DNA of 64,000 nucleotides from Annona cherimola (GCA_030490835.1 CM059972.1:30483452-30547451); one strand, 5' to 3'; counted from the stretch's first letter, positions 13,301 to 24,035 are shown. A program made the numbers and translations. Notes: generated by a model from the letters alone, not told the origin.

Positions 13301-14237
13301 CCTGTTCACCCTTGTCATCTTCACTCTTTCTCCGGCCGGTCTTTGTATCTCCAAAACCTTTTGGTTTTGGATAATTTCTGGCCTTTGTAGATTGAATTCC
13401 AGGCTTGACTTTCCTTCCAAATGGCCACCAATCTCTAGCATTTGAATTCGACGATTTTGAAGACTTCTCGTTCTGCGTGTGTAGGCTCTTTTGCAACTTC
13501 ATTAGCCGCTGGTCCACCTCCTTCCGTACATCACTTTTAACACTAATAGTGCCCTCTTCACCTGCATTTCTATCATCCCCTGCCGAGACAACAGACGAAG
13601 AATCCGCACCCACATTCGCAGACTTCTTCTGCTCAAGTGCTCGGGCTTTCTTCGCCAAGGCCCGAATTTCTGACACTTTCTTTTCAAATTCAGGCTCATC
13701 AGGATCGCCCACATTGCCAATCCTCCCAACACCAGTTTGATCAACCGCCTCAGTCGGCGAACCTCCAGCAGCTGAATTCCCACCCTCCGAATTCTCATCG
13801 ACATTGGAAGAACCCAAAAACCAAACAGCAACAAGTGTTTGCAGCAGAATGAGACCAAACCAATGGAAACCAATCCTCACAAATGAATTCGCAGAACCAA
13901 AAGGTGAAGGACTCGAAATTGCGCTAGTTTGGGAATCAAACGCTATCTCCCCGTCGTGGGGGGTGCTGTCCTTGCTTGTTTCCTGCCTGAATGCATCCTT
14001 CACCCGACGGAAAAGATCTTGGGCGGTTGGGATTTCCTGGAGGGGGGTTGGGGTAGGGATTGAGGAGGGGTGGGCTGTGGAGATTGGGAGTTTGGGGCGG
14101 AGGTAGTTTTTTCTGTTGGATTTCCTAGTGGGTTTTGGCGGGAACGCAAGATAAGATTGGACAGCCGTTGATTTTGGAATATGGCGGGGAGGAGGGAGAG
14201 GACGAGAGCGGAGCTGAGGCTCGGCTGCTCGCGCCAT
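10348..14237 (-). CDS. Conserved-looking plastid/membrane protein of unknown function, 5 exons
   Basis: The gene model joins 14237-13061, 11842-11641, 11563-11386, 11068-10859 and 10473-10348. All junctions are GT-AG with matching phase, giving 1893 nt and 630 aa. The ATG at 14237 opens a Ser/Pro/Arg-rich, acid-poor N-terminus typical of a chloroplast transit peptide. One hydrophobic segment (about residues 122-142, WFGLILLQTLVAVWFLG) suggests a membrane anchor. It is followed by an acidic/lysine-rich stretch and a region rich in aromatic and charged residues (NFWEEESYWLRDEVLE). The C-terminal exons encode WWLKLPYVFAILLYRVGD, then SFFEDLGDFRAEALPL and VVKKGQLQLYAGQPLEDVEM. These look like a conserved globular tail, but I cannot name the family. 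The correct splicing makes a living gene likely. Plastid targeting is inferred from composition only. Confidence 0.85.
12241..12341. repeat. 51-bp tandem duplication in intron 1
   Basis: AGATGTTCTTTAACAGGC recurs at 12241 and 12292, followed by near-identical sequence (TGTAGAGATC.TGATGCATG). It lies in the 1.2-kb first intron of the unknown plastid-protein gene. Confidence 0.8.
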
Positions 14238-14640
14238 GGCTGGCGGCTTTCAGGAAGGTAAGGTTGGTCGGGAGGGAAAATAAGAAAAACGTCGTGGCAC
14301 ACGTGCCAGATTGTACGCCCGTGAGGTCAGGGGAGGGAAATTCTCGGGCATTTGAGAAAATTGGTAAGAGTCAGCTAATATGACAATGATAATGATTAGA
14401 AGTGGTGGAAATAAAATTTTAAAAATTAGCATGTTTGGATAAAAAAATGTAAAAACATAAAATAAAATAATTAAAATATCATATTTTTCAGAGACGTAAG
14501 GGAAAGCTTTTTTTCTCAACCGTTAAATACACCTGCTCTGGCAGAAGCAGCTCTCATTCTCGCGCGTGCGGACAACCGCAAAGAGGGAGAAGAACCTAAG
14601 AAGCCAGTAAGGACCCTGCACACGTGTGTGTTCTTTACAT
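14238..14640. other. Upstream region of the 14237 gene
   Basis: This should hold the 5' UTR and promoter of the minus-strand gene. I see no convincing TATA box. Sequence near the start codon is GC-richer than the rest. Confidence 0.4.
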
Positions 14641-15205
14641 GGGGTGTGTTTTTAGGCATCGGAAATGCCTAAAAATTGTTCAGTTAAAACTTTTCGTTAT
14701 CCATAACTATTCTATTTTTTAAATTTTTTTTACAGTTTTCCTATATAACTACGAGGCCTGATCTGCCTGATCTTTTTAGGCCGGACATACAGCTTGCTCC
14801 GTGCGTAAGGCCCGAAAATGTATTTTTTTATATTTTTTTATCGGTAAGTAAATCTATATGTATTAAATCTATAAATCAAGTTTTACCATTTTTAGATTTT
14901 TTAAGTTTTTTTTTAGATTTTTAAACACAGCGATATTTCCGTAATTTTTTAATACTTACCCATCAAAAAATTAAAAAAGTAAAAAAATAGGTTTTTGGGG
15001 CCGGACGCACGTAGATTAGCTGGCTATAGCTACCTTACTTATCAATCATTTCTACAAAACTATCTACACAACTAACATATATATTTTAACTTTATCCTAT
15101 TTACTCATCATTATTATCTTTATTATATTATATTATTTTACAACTTCTGTTTTCTAAAACTTTTCATCAAAAGTTTTATCAATTTTCAAATACACTAAAA
15201 ACTTT
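14641..15205 (+). mobile_element. Tourist-like MITE split by a nested insertion
   Basis: The left half (14641-14750) starts GGGTGTGTTTTTAGG and runs to TTTTCCTATATAACTAC. The right half resumes at 15030 with TTATCAATCATTTCTAC and ends near TTTTCAAATACAC. Together they follow the order of the intact copy at 16158-16449. The intervening 14751-15030 is a different element. Confidence 0.65.
14751..15030. mobile_element. Small TIR element nested in a MITE
   Basis: The ends are inverted: CAGCTTGCTCCGTGCGTAAGGCCC on the left, and on the right GGGGCCGGACGCACGTAGATTAGCTGG, whose complement aligns to it imperfectly. CTAC occurs at both junctions and may be the target duplication. No ORF is present. 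Confidence 0.5.
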
Positions 15206-15381
15206 TCTCATTGGCTAACATCAATGGATGGAGAATCAATGCATATTGCACTGGTTTTGTTGGGCTCTACTAGTAGAGGCTCGCAAGCCCCTTGGTGATT
15301 TCTCAACAGCATTTACCGGAGTGCAACTTTAGCTGACGAAATTCAAAGCTCGATTTCATGTACTTGGGTTCACTTAGGCTC

Positions 15382-15642
15382 AGTGCACCTGGGTGCGTTT
15401 AATTTTTTTATTTTCTATATTTTTTTTACATAACTGTTAATCTGAGTGTATTTTTTAACATGTGTATCAATTTTTATCATTTCTAAAATTACTAAAAATG
15501 TCACTGATGTTAAAAAATTCAAATAATATCTTAAAATCTCCAAAACTATTAAAAATTAATACCACGTAAAATGCACTCAGATTAACAGTTGCGTAAAAAA
15601 ATTTTGATTAAAAAATGAGTTAAATGCACCCAGGTGCATTTA
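15382..15642. mobile_element. Palindromic MITE, GTGCACCTGGGTGC type
   Basis: The left end CAGTGCACCTGGGTGCGTTTA is the inverse complement, with few mismatches, of the right end TAAATGCACCCAGGTGCATTTA. The internal blocks CTGTTAATCTGAGTG and CACTCAGATTAACAG are also inverted, so the element is palindromic almost throughout. Confidence 0.75.
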
Positions 15643-15756
15643 AACATAACCGATGAAACTCATATTAGCCTCAAATTGACTGCATACACCCACTTGAAAG
15701 ATAACTTTTTCAATTTTTAATGTACATTATTACATTTTTATCTCATTCTTTATCTG

Positions 15757-16010
15757 GATGTTTGGTAATGTGAAAATTGTAGGAATTGTGGGATGAAGTG
15801 AAAAATGATAAACTAAATATTTTGAAAATTATATGATTGATATGAAATGATAGAGGTCAATTTAGAATAAATAGGTTTGGTAGGAGATAGTTATAGAAAA
15901 AATTATTGGAATATGAGAATAAAAATGTAAAAATATAATGATTGGTTAAGAAATGAAGACATCAAAATCCATAATATTATGGTTTCCCACGCACGTTACC
16001 AAATGTGCCC
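15757..16010. mobile_element. MITE with GGATGTTTGGTAA termini
   Basis: The left terminus GGATGTTTGGTAATGTG pairs with the right terminus CACGTTACCAAATGTGCCC. The interior is AT-rich without an ORF. It is a different family from the GGGTGTGTTTG elements. Confidence 0.6.
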
Positions 16011-16157
16011 TAAGTCTCTTTTAAGTCCTTTCGAATAAACCCTAACACTATTTGTAAATTAAAATCAGAGGATGCCATTAAATTGGCCTTGGGAAGTCAG
16101 CAGATATGGCGAATGAAGCGGACGGATGGCGATGAGATATATGATGACATACTCTAA

Positions 16158-16449
16158 GGGTGTGTTTGTTTGGGACATAAACATGTCAACCAAAACTTTT
16201 CAATCTAAAACTTTTTCATTTTCCATCACTACTCTATTTTTTAATCATTTTTTCACATTTTCCTATACAAATTAACTTATTTTTCAATCATTTCTACACA
16301 ACTATCCAAACAACTAACCTATCTATTTTAACTTTATTCTCTTTACTCCTCATCATTATTCCTATTATATCACATCATTTTCTATCAATGTGACAACTTT
16401 TACCTCATAAATTTTTCATCAAAAATTTTACCCCCAACCAAACACACCC
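16158..16449 (+). mobile_element. Intact Tourist-like MITE (292 bp)
   Basis: Terminal inverted repeats GGGTGTGTTTGTTTGG and CCAACCAAACACACCC are flanked by TAA at 16155-16157 and 16450-16452. The 3-bp TAA duplication and GGGTGTGTTTG end fit PIF/Harbinger-derived Tourist elements. It is non-autonomous, with no ORF. The copy at 55418-55708 is nearly identical in reverse, so the family moved recently. Confidence 0.85.
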
Positions 16450-16452
16450 TAA

Positions 16453-16770
16453 TACTCATGCTTTGAACTTTGAAGCACGACAGCATTAGGGAGTATCAGT
16501 AACTCCTGGAGGTGATAATGCACTGTGGCTTATGGAAATAATGATGGCATCGGGTCTAATGATGGCATCGACGAGGCGGAGGGAAGTGGAGACGGAAGAT
16601 TGATGCACGTCAGAGGGTATTCATGACTTGGAGGACAAATACAAGGAAAATGTAGAAAGCATGGAGACCGGGATGTCATTGAGATGCAAGGAAAATGTAA
16701 TGCGATGACCCGTTGCTGTTTTGAGGATTTTTTTGTATGAAAACAACAAAGGTGGAATATGGATGCCTTT
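16453..16770. other. Short intergenic stretch, no gene seen
   Basis: Locally G-rich, with a short repeat of GATGGCATCG near 16546 and 16561. No ORF is supported. Confidence 0.4.
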
Positions 16771-17040
16771 TTACACCGAATGTGTATAACATTTGATAAT
16801 TTTTTTCAAAACAATTTTAATTTTTAGTTCAAAATTGTTTAAAATGGGAAAAGTGATATAGTATGATTAGGTTAATGATGAGGAATAAAATGAATAATGT
16901 AAAATAGATTGAGTAGTGATATGGATACTTATGGAGAAATAATTGAAAAGTAACATAATTGTTTAATAAGATGTAAATAACTAATTAAAAAATAAGAGAG
17001 TAAAAACTTTTAGGTTGACGTGATTGCTAAACACGCCATA
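16771..17040 (-). mobile_element. Degraded Tourist-like MITE
   Basis: Reverse-orientation core blocks (AAGTGATATAGTATGATTAGG, AATGATGAGGAATAAA) end at GCTAAACACGCC. Terminal repeats are eroded. Confidence 0.5.
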
Positions 17041-17059
17041 GTAACAATTTAAAATTCCA

Positions 17060-17535
17060 CATTTACATAATTCCACTTATATCTATAAACTTTCAAAAAT
17101 TTTAAATATATTTATGTATTTTGCTAAAAATTCACTTATATATACGCTGTTGGGGATTTATTAAAGTGGCTGCTAGCCCTAGCCCTTTGTGAAATAACAA
17201 ATATGTTCATTCTTAATTATTATTATTATATGGATAAAAATTCACATGCAAATGAATTTTAACATCTTTATAGCTATAAAATTATATATTATTTAAATGC
17301 AAAATTTTAGTTTCGAGCAAAGCAATTCCAAGTTATACTAGGGCATGAGCATATTCATTATTTTATAAAGAGGTTAATGACCCTTTTGAAGGATCCTTAA
17401 GAGCATAAGTGAAATTTAAGGCAAAACATATAAGTAAATTTGACAATTCATGTATACGAATGGAATTAAGGGTAAAATACATCTTTATAAAAAAGGGTAA
17501 AATATAGAATATATGTAGAATTTTTCCTTATATTT
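17060..17535. mobile_element. Degraded MULE-type MITE (family of 48721-49195)
   Basis: Blocks in the same order as the well-preserved copy at 48721-49195 include CTATAAACTTTCAAAAATT, the variable GAAATAACAAATATGTTCATT, TTTATAGCTATAAAATTATATATTATTT and GGAATTAAGGGTAAAAT. Termini and target duplication are no longer clear. Confidence 0.6.
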
Positions 17536-17801
17536 AAAAATTTGCATGACCATAGTGTGGATTATGGTTATTTGCAATATTCAATCATGTAAAAAGAAAA
17601 TCAAGGTGGGAACTAGAGGGTAAAATGATTAGGTGGTTTTGGGAATTTGTCTTGCTAATTGGCTTTTTCGTCTCAACCGTTGATTGTGTGCTCCGCCTCA
17701 TGCCTTGATCATCGCTTGATTATCTTGATTTTTAAAATGGGGCTTGTTTGTCTTCTAACACTTCGGATTGTTATTTTATTTGATGCATTTTGGCTTTCTT
17801 A

Positions 17802-18065
17802 GGGTGTGTTGGGAAGTCATAAAACTTTCGATGAAAAGTTTCCGATGTATAAGGTTTTGAAATGAAAGACAAAAGATATGATATGATATGGTTAACGATG
17901 AAAAGTAAAAAGAATAAAGTTAAAATAAATAAGTTAGAAGTATGAGTAATTGTGTAGAAATGATAAAAAAAAATAGGGTAATTATATGGGAAGAAGTGAA
18001 GAAATAATTAAATAAGATATTTATGGGAAAAGAAAATAAAAATTAAAAGTTAAAAAATATAAATA
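17802..18065 (-). mobile_element. Tourist-like MITE, right end decayed
   Basis: Starts GGGTGTGTTGGGAAGTCATAA and continues through the reverse MITE core (GATATGATATGGTTAACGATG, AGAATAAAGTTAAAATAAAT, GTGTAGAAATGATAAA). It then fades into AT-rich sequence. Confidence 0.55.
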
Positions 18066-18244
18066 ATATACTTTGATCAAAGCAAGAGAAGAAAATGAAA
18101 ACTTGAAAGTTAAACAATATAAATATCAGGTTTAAATGAAAATAATAAAATGCATTTATAATATAATCGCAACATGAAAACATATACGCAAATAAAAATA
18201 TAAAAATATTATTTAGGTGCTATATATAACATATTTTATATTAA

Positions 18245-18690
18245 GGGTGTGTTTAGGAACTCTCAAAACTTTTTAAATTAAAACTTTTCACTTTCCACAA
18301 TTATCTTATTTTTTAATTATTTCTTCACTTTTTCTTATATAATTACTCAACTTTTCAATTATTTTTACACAATTATCTATATATCTAACTTATTTATTTT
18401 AACTTTATTATCTTTATTCATTACTATTACCTATATTATATCATTTCATTTTCTCTTATTTTAAAAATTTTTACACAAAATTTTTTTCATCTAAAATTTT
18501 ATCAATTCTCAAACACACCAAATATAAAAATGAAAAATGATATTTCAAAAATTTTTTTCAAAAAATTTTTCATCTAAAGTTTTATCACTTTCCAAACACA
18601 CCAAATATAAAAATGAAAAATGATATTTCAAAAATTTTTATCTAAAAAATTTTCATCTAAAGTTTTACTACTTAGTACTTACCAAACACA
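18245..18690 (+). mobile_element. Tourist-like MITE with tandemly repeated right end
   Basis: Runs from GGGTGTGTTTAGGAAC (18245) to CTCAAACACACC (18519). The segment AAATATAAAAATGAAAAATG through TCATCTAAAGTTTT then repeats at about 18520-18600 and 18602-18690, each ending in a CAAACACACC-like terminus. The right end was apparently amplified in tandem. Confidence 0.7.
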
Positions 18691-18885
18691 CAAAAAATGA
18701 AAATTGAGTCTCGGGTTCAAAAAGATAATTTAAAATTTTAACATTTGGGTACGACGGGCCAAATTGGTACCGAACTCGGCCCAAGTTCACTCCTTGCTGG
18801 TGGCCGTTTGTCTCGCCTTGCGCGCCACGCCTCAGCGTTCAAACTTCAACCCCATGAGACAACCCTCGTTCAAAAATAAAAAAGG

Positions 18886-18918
18886 TCTCTCTCGCTCTCG
18901 CTCTCGCTCTCGCTCTCT
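18886..18918 (+). repeat. CTCTCG/CT microsatellite upstream of the 18.9-kb fragment
   Basis: Repeated CTCTCG units precede the first ATG (18938) of the degenerate gene fragment. Pyrimidine tracts like this are common in plant 5' UTRs, so it may be the old leader. Confidence 0.6.
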
Positions 18919-18921
18919 CCA

Positions 18922-20775
18922 TTGAAACCCCAGGGCAATGAACTCAAGTCCCTCTCCCTCTACTTCAGCAGAAGCAACGGCCCCACCTTCGAAGAAGCCA
19001 CCAAAACCAGCGGTTCTGGTCTAACCATCGGCACCTCAAGCAGAGAGTCCTCTGTCGTCTCCAGGTTCTTCTTCATCTTCTTACCCTTTTGCTATACGAG
19101 CTCCCCCGCTTCAGATTCCTCTGATGATGTAGGAACCCCTATAACAGAAACTGATAATGAAGGAAATCTTTCTGTTGGTTCCATCAAGATACGGATTCCC
19201 GACTTTAATTTATCCAAGGATGACATGGAGGGGTTATCTTGTGGGCCTTTTGCAGGAGACCCCGAAATGTCCTCTGGGAAAGCTGAGAGTAGTGATTTTT
19301 CAAGAAGTTATGAGCTGGGGTTGGCTCGTTTTGGTGATTCTGATGTGGGATTTTTTCCGCCAAAAATGATGACGCCAATTGCAAGTTTGTCAGGGGAGGA
19401 TGAAGATGTAATTGGCGATGTGGGGTCAGTCGGTGATGTTGATGGTGATGGTTTTTCGGATGTGGTTGTTGAAGTGCCTCCAGTTACATATACCTTGAAG
19501 ACTGGTGAGAGTGGAGACAGCAGTGCTTTTGAAAATTTGAGGATTCGTGTTTTGGGGAGTGAAGAACAGATCCATCAGGGGATTCTGATGCTGTTAGAAC
19601 ATCGGGATTGGGTGAGATCCTAGCTATTGACAAGGACGTAAGTGAGGCTGAAGAGGATGCAAAGGAGGTTGGAGGTGATGCTAAAGCAGTGACAATGTTG
19701 TTTTGCGCAGAAAGGAAGAAGACCCTTCTACAGGGACAGGTCCTATTAAGCCTTCTGCTGCAGCTGAATGGCATCAAGATGGCACAGGAATGGAAAAAAG
19801 CATTTTCTTTTGTCAAATGTCAGTAGCAACTTAGAAAGTGGGTGCAGCAATTGAAGATATGTTTGAATTTGAAATGCAGGAATTGAGATGATTGAATCAG
19901 ATGATGATACTGTTTGCAAGAAGGATGAGGAATCAGATAATGGTTGTGCTGACAATGAAAATCCCACCATTGGATGGGATTCTATCACTAAGACTGAACA
20001 GTCATGCAATGAAATGCAAGAAGGAAAGCCTGTGGTTGAGAAGGACAAAACTTCTGGTGAAGGATCTAGAGAGGTGAATTGCTTGAAGATTGTTAAAAAA
20101 GATCTACATGAGAATCTAGAATTCAACTCTGCAGTGTTATCATCGAATTTGGAAGTTGAGTTGAATGAGCAATTACCAGCATTAGCTGTGAATGAAGCCA
20201 AATCGAAGTCTGGAAATGACAAACATGCTGACTCCAGTTTCAATCAAATGAGACAGAGTTTGTTTAAGGAGCAGGATCAACATCCATTTGTTGAAAATTC
20301 CACTGGTTTGACTAATGATAGCAAGAGAAAGGACAGCTTCAGTCTAATTGCTCGGGATAATATAGCGGTAGGTCTTTACAAATTGCAAGAGATTGAGGGT
20401 GATGGAGGAAATGATTATGTGCCTCAAGCAGATGAGGGTTCAGTTTCTGATGAATATGCATCCTTAGTAGGCTCAGCAAGTTTGAAATTGATGGCTAGAG
20501 AGATGGACAAGAGTCCTGTGAGTTCTCACTCAGGTTTTGATAGAGAGATAGTATCAGACCCTGATGAGATGGAGACTGATGAGAAAGACACCAGGTTTGG
20601 ACTTGACACTGTCACTGCAACTCCTATCTTTAATCCAGCAGCTATTGGAGAGTCAGAGGCTAAAATGAATATTAAATTTTTGGATGAGAAAGACACCACG
20701 ATGATTGTTCCGGCCTCGTGGAAAATCATTCTTCTAGTTAAAGATAAAATTATTTTCCTGCGGCTTTGGAAATAA
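18922..20775 (+). pseudogene. Frameshifted acidic gene fragment, family not recognised
   Basis: The natural start appears to be the ATG at 18938, encoding a Ser/Pro-rich leader (MNSSPSPSTSAEATAPP), but that frame meets a stop and a shift near 19110-19130. It continues in frame as an acidic region (NLSVGSIKIRIPDFNLSKDD and a Gly/Asp/Val stretch) to about 19530. It shifts again (GLGEILAIDKDVSEAEEDA near 19605) and resumes at 19888-20775 with more Asp/Glu/Ser-rich sequence. Repeated shifts and the absence of any catalytic domain indicate a truncated pseudogene or captured fragment. The acidic regulatory N-terminus of a larger enzyme is possible, but I cannot name it. Confidence 0.55.
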
Positions 20776-21039
20776 ATGCTTAATTAATTTCCCAGCAAAA
20801 TTTTAAAGCATCTAATTCTTTAACCGAGTCCGAAAAGTACATCACAGAAATATTTTGCATTGTGTTCCACATTCGGATTTTACATCTCCAACGAGAAAAC
20901 CCTTGATTAAAAGAGCTGAATACAATGGTCCATAAAAAAAACAGCTTAATAATAATGAAGTGCGTAGAAGATCCTTCTACGTCTTTACAAGTGCACGAAA
21001 AGTCGTGTCTGACAAAAATATAAAAATAAGTGAGTACAC

Positions 21040-21243
21040 TTCGCCCCGCGCCGTGACTCGAATGTGAGGTATATGACGCCACGCGCCATGTCTTAAATAT
21101 GAGGTACATGACGCCACGCGCCATGACTTAAATGTGAGGTATATGACGCCACGCGCCATGTCTTAAATATGAGGTACATGACGCCACGCGCCATGACTTA
21201 AATATGAGGTACATGACGCCACGCGCCATGACTTAAATGTGAG
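21040..21243. repeat. 35-bp tandem repeat, 5-6 copies
   Basis: GACGCCACGCGCCATG recurs at 21075, 21110, 21145, 21180 and 21215, exactly 35 bp apart, with a diverged first copy near 21040. Alternate copies share variants (GACTTAAATGTGAGGTAT versus TCTTAAATATGAGGTAC), suggesting some amplification in 70-bp pairs. Confidence 0.95.
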
Positions 21244-21594
21244 TTTACGCTTAGCCCGTCGACCAGCGATGACTCGGTTTGGGAACTAGTGAGGGGCCCG
21301 TCGGCTACATTAGTTACCCTACACAGCAAACTAAGTACGCTCTTAGCTTCTGGATTTTACACAGCAGACCAGCGTGTCCCGCTTTCGGCTTCTGAACTTG
21401 TATAAGAAACCAGCGTCTCCCGCATTCAGTCTCTGAATTGAAATTTGAGTGGTTTTACCCAAAAAAATGGATTTAATCGAATTTTGAAAATATGTGTGGG
21501 TCGACTTGGACCATCTAAAAGGGGTTCGAGCCCAACTGGGCATGTCGAAAAGAGTTTGGACCTAACTGGGCTTGACTCAATCAATTTAGGCTCA
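21244..21594. other. Non-coding spacer between arrays
   Basis: Two related modules occur (CCAGCGTGTCCCGCTTTCGGCTTCTGAA and CCAGCGTCTCCCGCATTCAGTCTCTGAA, near 21370 and 21412). No gene is seen. It is probably part of the same repetitive element as the flanking arrays. Confidence 0.5.
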
Positions 21595-21595
21595 A

Positions 21596-21820
21596 CTGGA
21601 CTTGTTGGGGGATTTTTGGGTAGTTTTGAGCCGTCTTGGGCTTTTTGGAGAGTTTTGAGCCATCTTGGGCTATTTGGAGAGTTTTGAGCCATCTTGAGCT
21701 TTTTGGAGGGTTTTGGGCCATCTTGAGCTTTTTGAAGAGTTTTGAGCCATCTTGGGCTTTTTGAAGAGTTTTGAGCAATCTTGGGCTTTTTGGAGGGTCT
21801 TGAGCCCAAGAGGGCTTGCT
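21596..21820. repeat. 29-bp tandem repeat, about 7-8 copies
   Basis: The unit GAGCCATCTTGGGCTTTTTG plus GAGAGTTTT starts at 21628, 21657, 21686, 21715, 21744, 21773 and 21802, all 29 bp apart. The repeat keeps several frames open on both strands, which creates spurious ORFs. Confidence 0.95.
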
Positions 21821-21857
21821 CGGACATTAAGGCTCACGTTGAGCGAAAAGGTCATTT

Positions 21858-22030
21858 TTTATATATATATATATATATTTATATATATAATAGAAAGGTA
21901 CTTAGTACTGCGTATCAACTTAGCCCACTGCTTGGGGAGTATTTACTCAGGCAAAAGTATATGAATTTTTTTTTTTATAATATATATATTTTTGAAAGTC
22001 TGAAAATACATATATATTTTTCTGGGGCCC
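21858..22030. repeat. (AT)n stretches with a TCGGGGAGTAT-like module
   Basis: AT dinucleotide runs (21861-21890, 21980-22020) surround ACTGCTTGGGGAGTATTTACTC near 21930. That module resembles the CGCCAGTCGGGGAGTATCCAC core of the 155-bp array at 24.1-24.7 kb. Confidence 0.7.
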
Positions 22031-22039
22031 GTGGGGGAA

Positions 22040-23345
22040 ATACATATATTTTTTGAAGGCCCGCGGGACAAAATATTCATTTTTGGAGGCCCGCGGGGTA
22101 TATATATATTTTTAGAAAATAAAAATATTCATTTTTGAGGCTCGCGGGGCATTTATATATTTTTAGAAAATAAAATATTAAATTTTTGGACGCCCGCGGG
22201 ACGTCTCTATAATTTTAGAAATCAAAATATTGATTTTTGGAAGCCCGCGGGACATCTATGTAATTTTAGAAATCAAAATATTAATTTTTGGACGCCCGCG
22301 GGACGTCTATGTAATTGTAGAAATCAAAATATTCATTTTTGGATGCCTGCGGGACGTCTCTATAATTTTAGAAAACAAAATATTGATTTTTGAATACCCG
22401 CGGGCCATCTATATAATTTTAGAAATCAAAATATTAATTTTTGGATGCCCGCGGGTCATCTATATATTTTTAGAAAATAAAATATTCATTTTTGGATGCC
22501 CGCGGGACATCTATATAGTTTTAGAAAATAAAATATTAAATTTTTGGATGCCCGTGGGTAATTTTAGAAATCAAAATATCAATTTTTGGATGCCCACGGG
22601 TCATTTATATAATTTTAGAAATCAAAATATTAATTTTTGGACGCCCACGGGACATCTATATAATTTTGAAAATCAAAATCTTAATTTTTAGACGCCCGCG
22701 GGACATCTATATAATTTTAGAAATCAAAAATCTTAATTTTTGGACGCCCACGGGACATCTATATAATTTTAGAAATCAAAATCTTAATTTTTAGACGCCC
22801 GCGGGACATCTATATAATTTTAGAAATCAAAATCTTAATTTTTAGACGCCCGCGGGACATCTATATAATTTTAGAAATCAAAATCTTAATTTTTAGACGC
22901 CCGCAGGACATCTATATAATTTTAGAAATCAAAAATCTTAATTTTTGGACGCCCGCGGGACATCTATATAATTTTAGAAATCAAAATCTTAATTTTTGGA
23001 CGCCCGCGGGACATCTATATAATTTTAGAAATCAAAATCTTAATTTTTAGATGCCCGCGGGACATCTATATAATTTTAGAAATCAAAATATTAATTTTTG
23101 GACGCCCGCGGGACATCTATATAATTTTAGAAATCAAAATCTTAATTTTTGAACGCCCACCGGACATCTATATAATTTTAGAAATCAAAATCTTAATTTT
23201 TGAACGCCCACCGGACATCTATATAATTTTAGAAATCAAAATCTTAATTTTTGGACGCCCGCGGGACATCTATATAATTTTAGAAATCAAAACCTTAATT
23301 TTTGGACGCCCGTGGGACATCTATATAATTTTATAAAATAAAATA
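22040..23345. repeat. 51-bp tandem array with CCCGCGGG cores, about 24 copies
   Basis: The unit alternates a GC palindrome (GACGCCCGCGGGACATC) with an AT-rich part (TATATAATTTTAGAAATC, AAAATCTTAATTTTT). Cores at 22801, 22852 and 22903 are 51 bp apart, and the left end is more diverged. Because 51 is a multiple of three, one frame stays open over nine copies (22230-22691). That is a by-product of the repeat, not evidence of a protein. Confidence 0.95.
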
Positions 23346-23660
23346 TTTAGGTTTGAAAGGCCTTTTAATATATATATATGTATTTTAGAAAATAAAAAAA
23401 AAATATATATATATATTTTTGAGGCCTTTTAATATATATTTATAATATATATATTTTTGAGGCTTTATATATATATATGTATGTATGTATATTATCTCGG
23501 GATCCTTTGGTGACTCTCTCTCTTTTTTTTTTTATTATTTATAAGGAAACTTATCCCGGGATCCCGGGCCATTCCATGGCGCGCTGGGTGGAATCCCGGG
23601 ACTTATATATATATATACTTTTATTGAAAACACTTAACTATATATATCATATACATATAT
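23346..23660. repeat. AT microsatellite with scattered CCCGGG blocks
   Basis: Mostly (AT)n and A/T runs, interrupted by TCTCGGGATCC, ATCCCGGGATCCCGGGCC and ATCCCGGGAC. It is a transition between the 51-bp array and the next array. No gene is seen. Confidence 0.75.
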
Positions 23661-24035
23661 AAGGCGTACCCGGGGAGATCCCGAGACCCCGGGGCCTATA
23701 TATATATAGACTATTATATATATATATTTTTTATATCATTAAAAAACTCTTTAATATATATATACTATATATATAGCGCACCCGGGGAGATCCCGAGACC
23801 CCGGGGCCTATATATATATTTATACTATTATAAATATATATATATATATTATAAAACGTTTAACTATATATATCATATATATATATATAGCGCACCCGAG
23901 GAGATCTCGGGACCTCGGGGCCTATATATATATACTATTATATATATGTATATTTTATCATAAAAACGCTTTACTATATATATGTGTGTGTATATATATA
24001 TATATATTTGATGGCTCGTGAGATCCCGGGACCCC
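23661..24035. repeat. 112-124-bp tandem repeat of GC and AT blocks, 4 copies
   Basis: The GC block ACCCGGGGAGATCCCGAGAC plus CCCGGGGCC occurs near 23665, 23778 and 23893 (variant CCCGAGGAGATCTCGGGACC). A fourth diverged copy lies near 24018 (GTGAGATCCCGGGACCCCGG). The blocks are separated by (AT)n spacers. Confidence 0.9.

Noticed and set aside
13024..14106. Plus-strand ORFs overlapping exon 1 of the unknown gene
   Set aside because: They are antisense shadows of the spliced minus-strand coding exon.
21426..21855. Lysine/proline-rich minus-strand ORFs
   Set aside because: They are the 29-bp repeat translated in several frames; overlapping frames on both strands are equally open.
22230..22691. 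153-codon open frame
   Set aside because: It is the 51-bp tandem array read in one frame. The unit is 17 codons, so stops are avoided by periodicity. No independent coding evidence.
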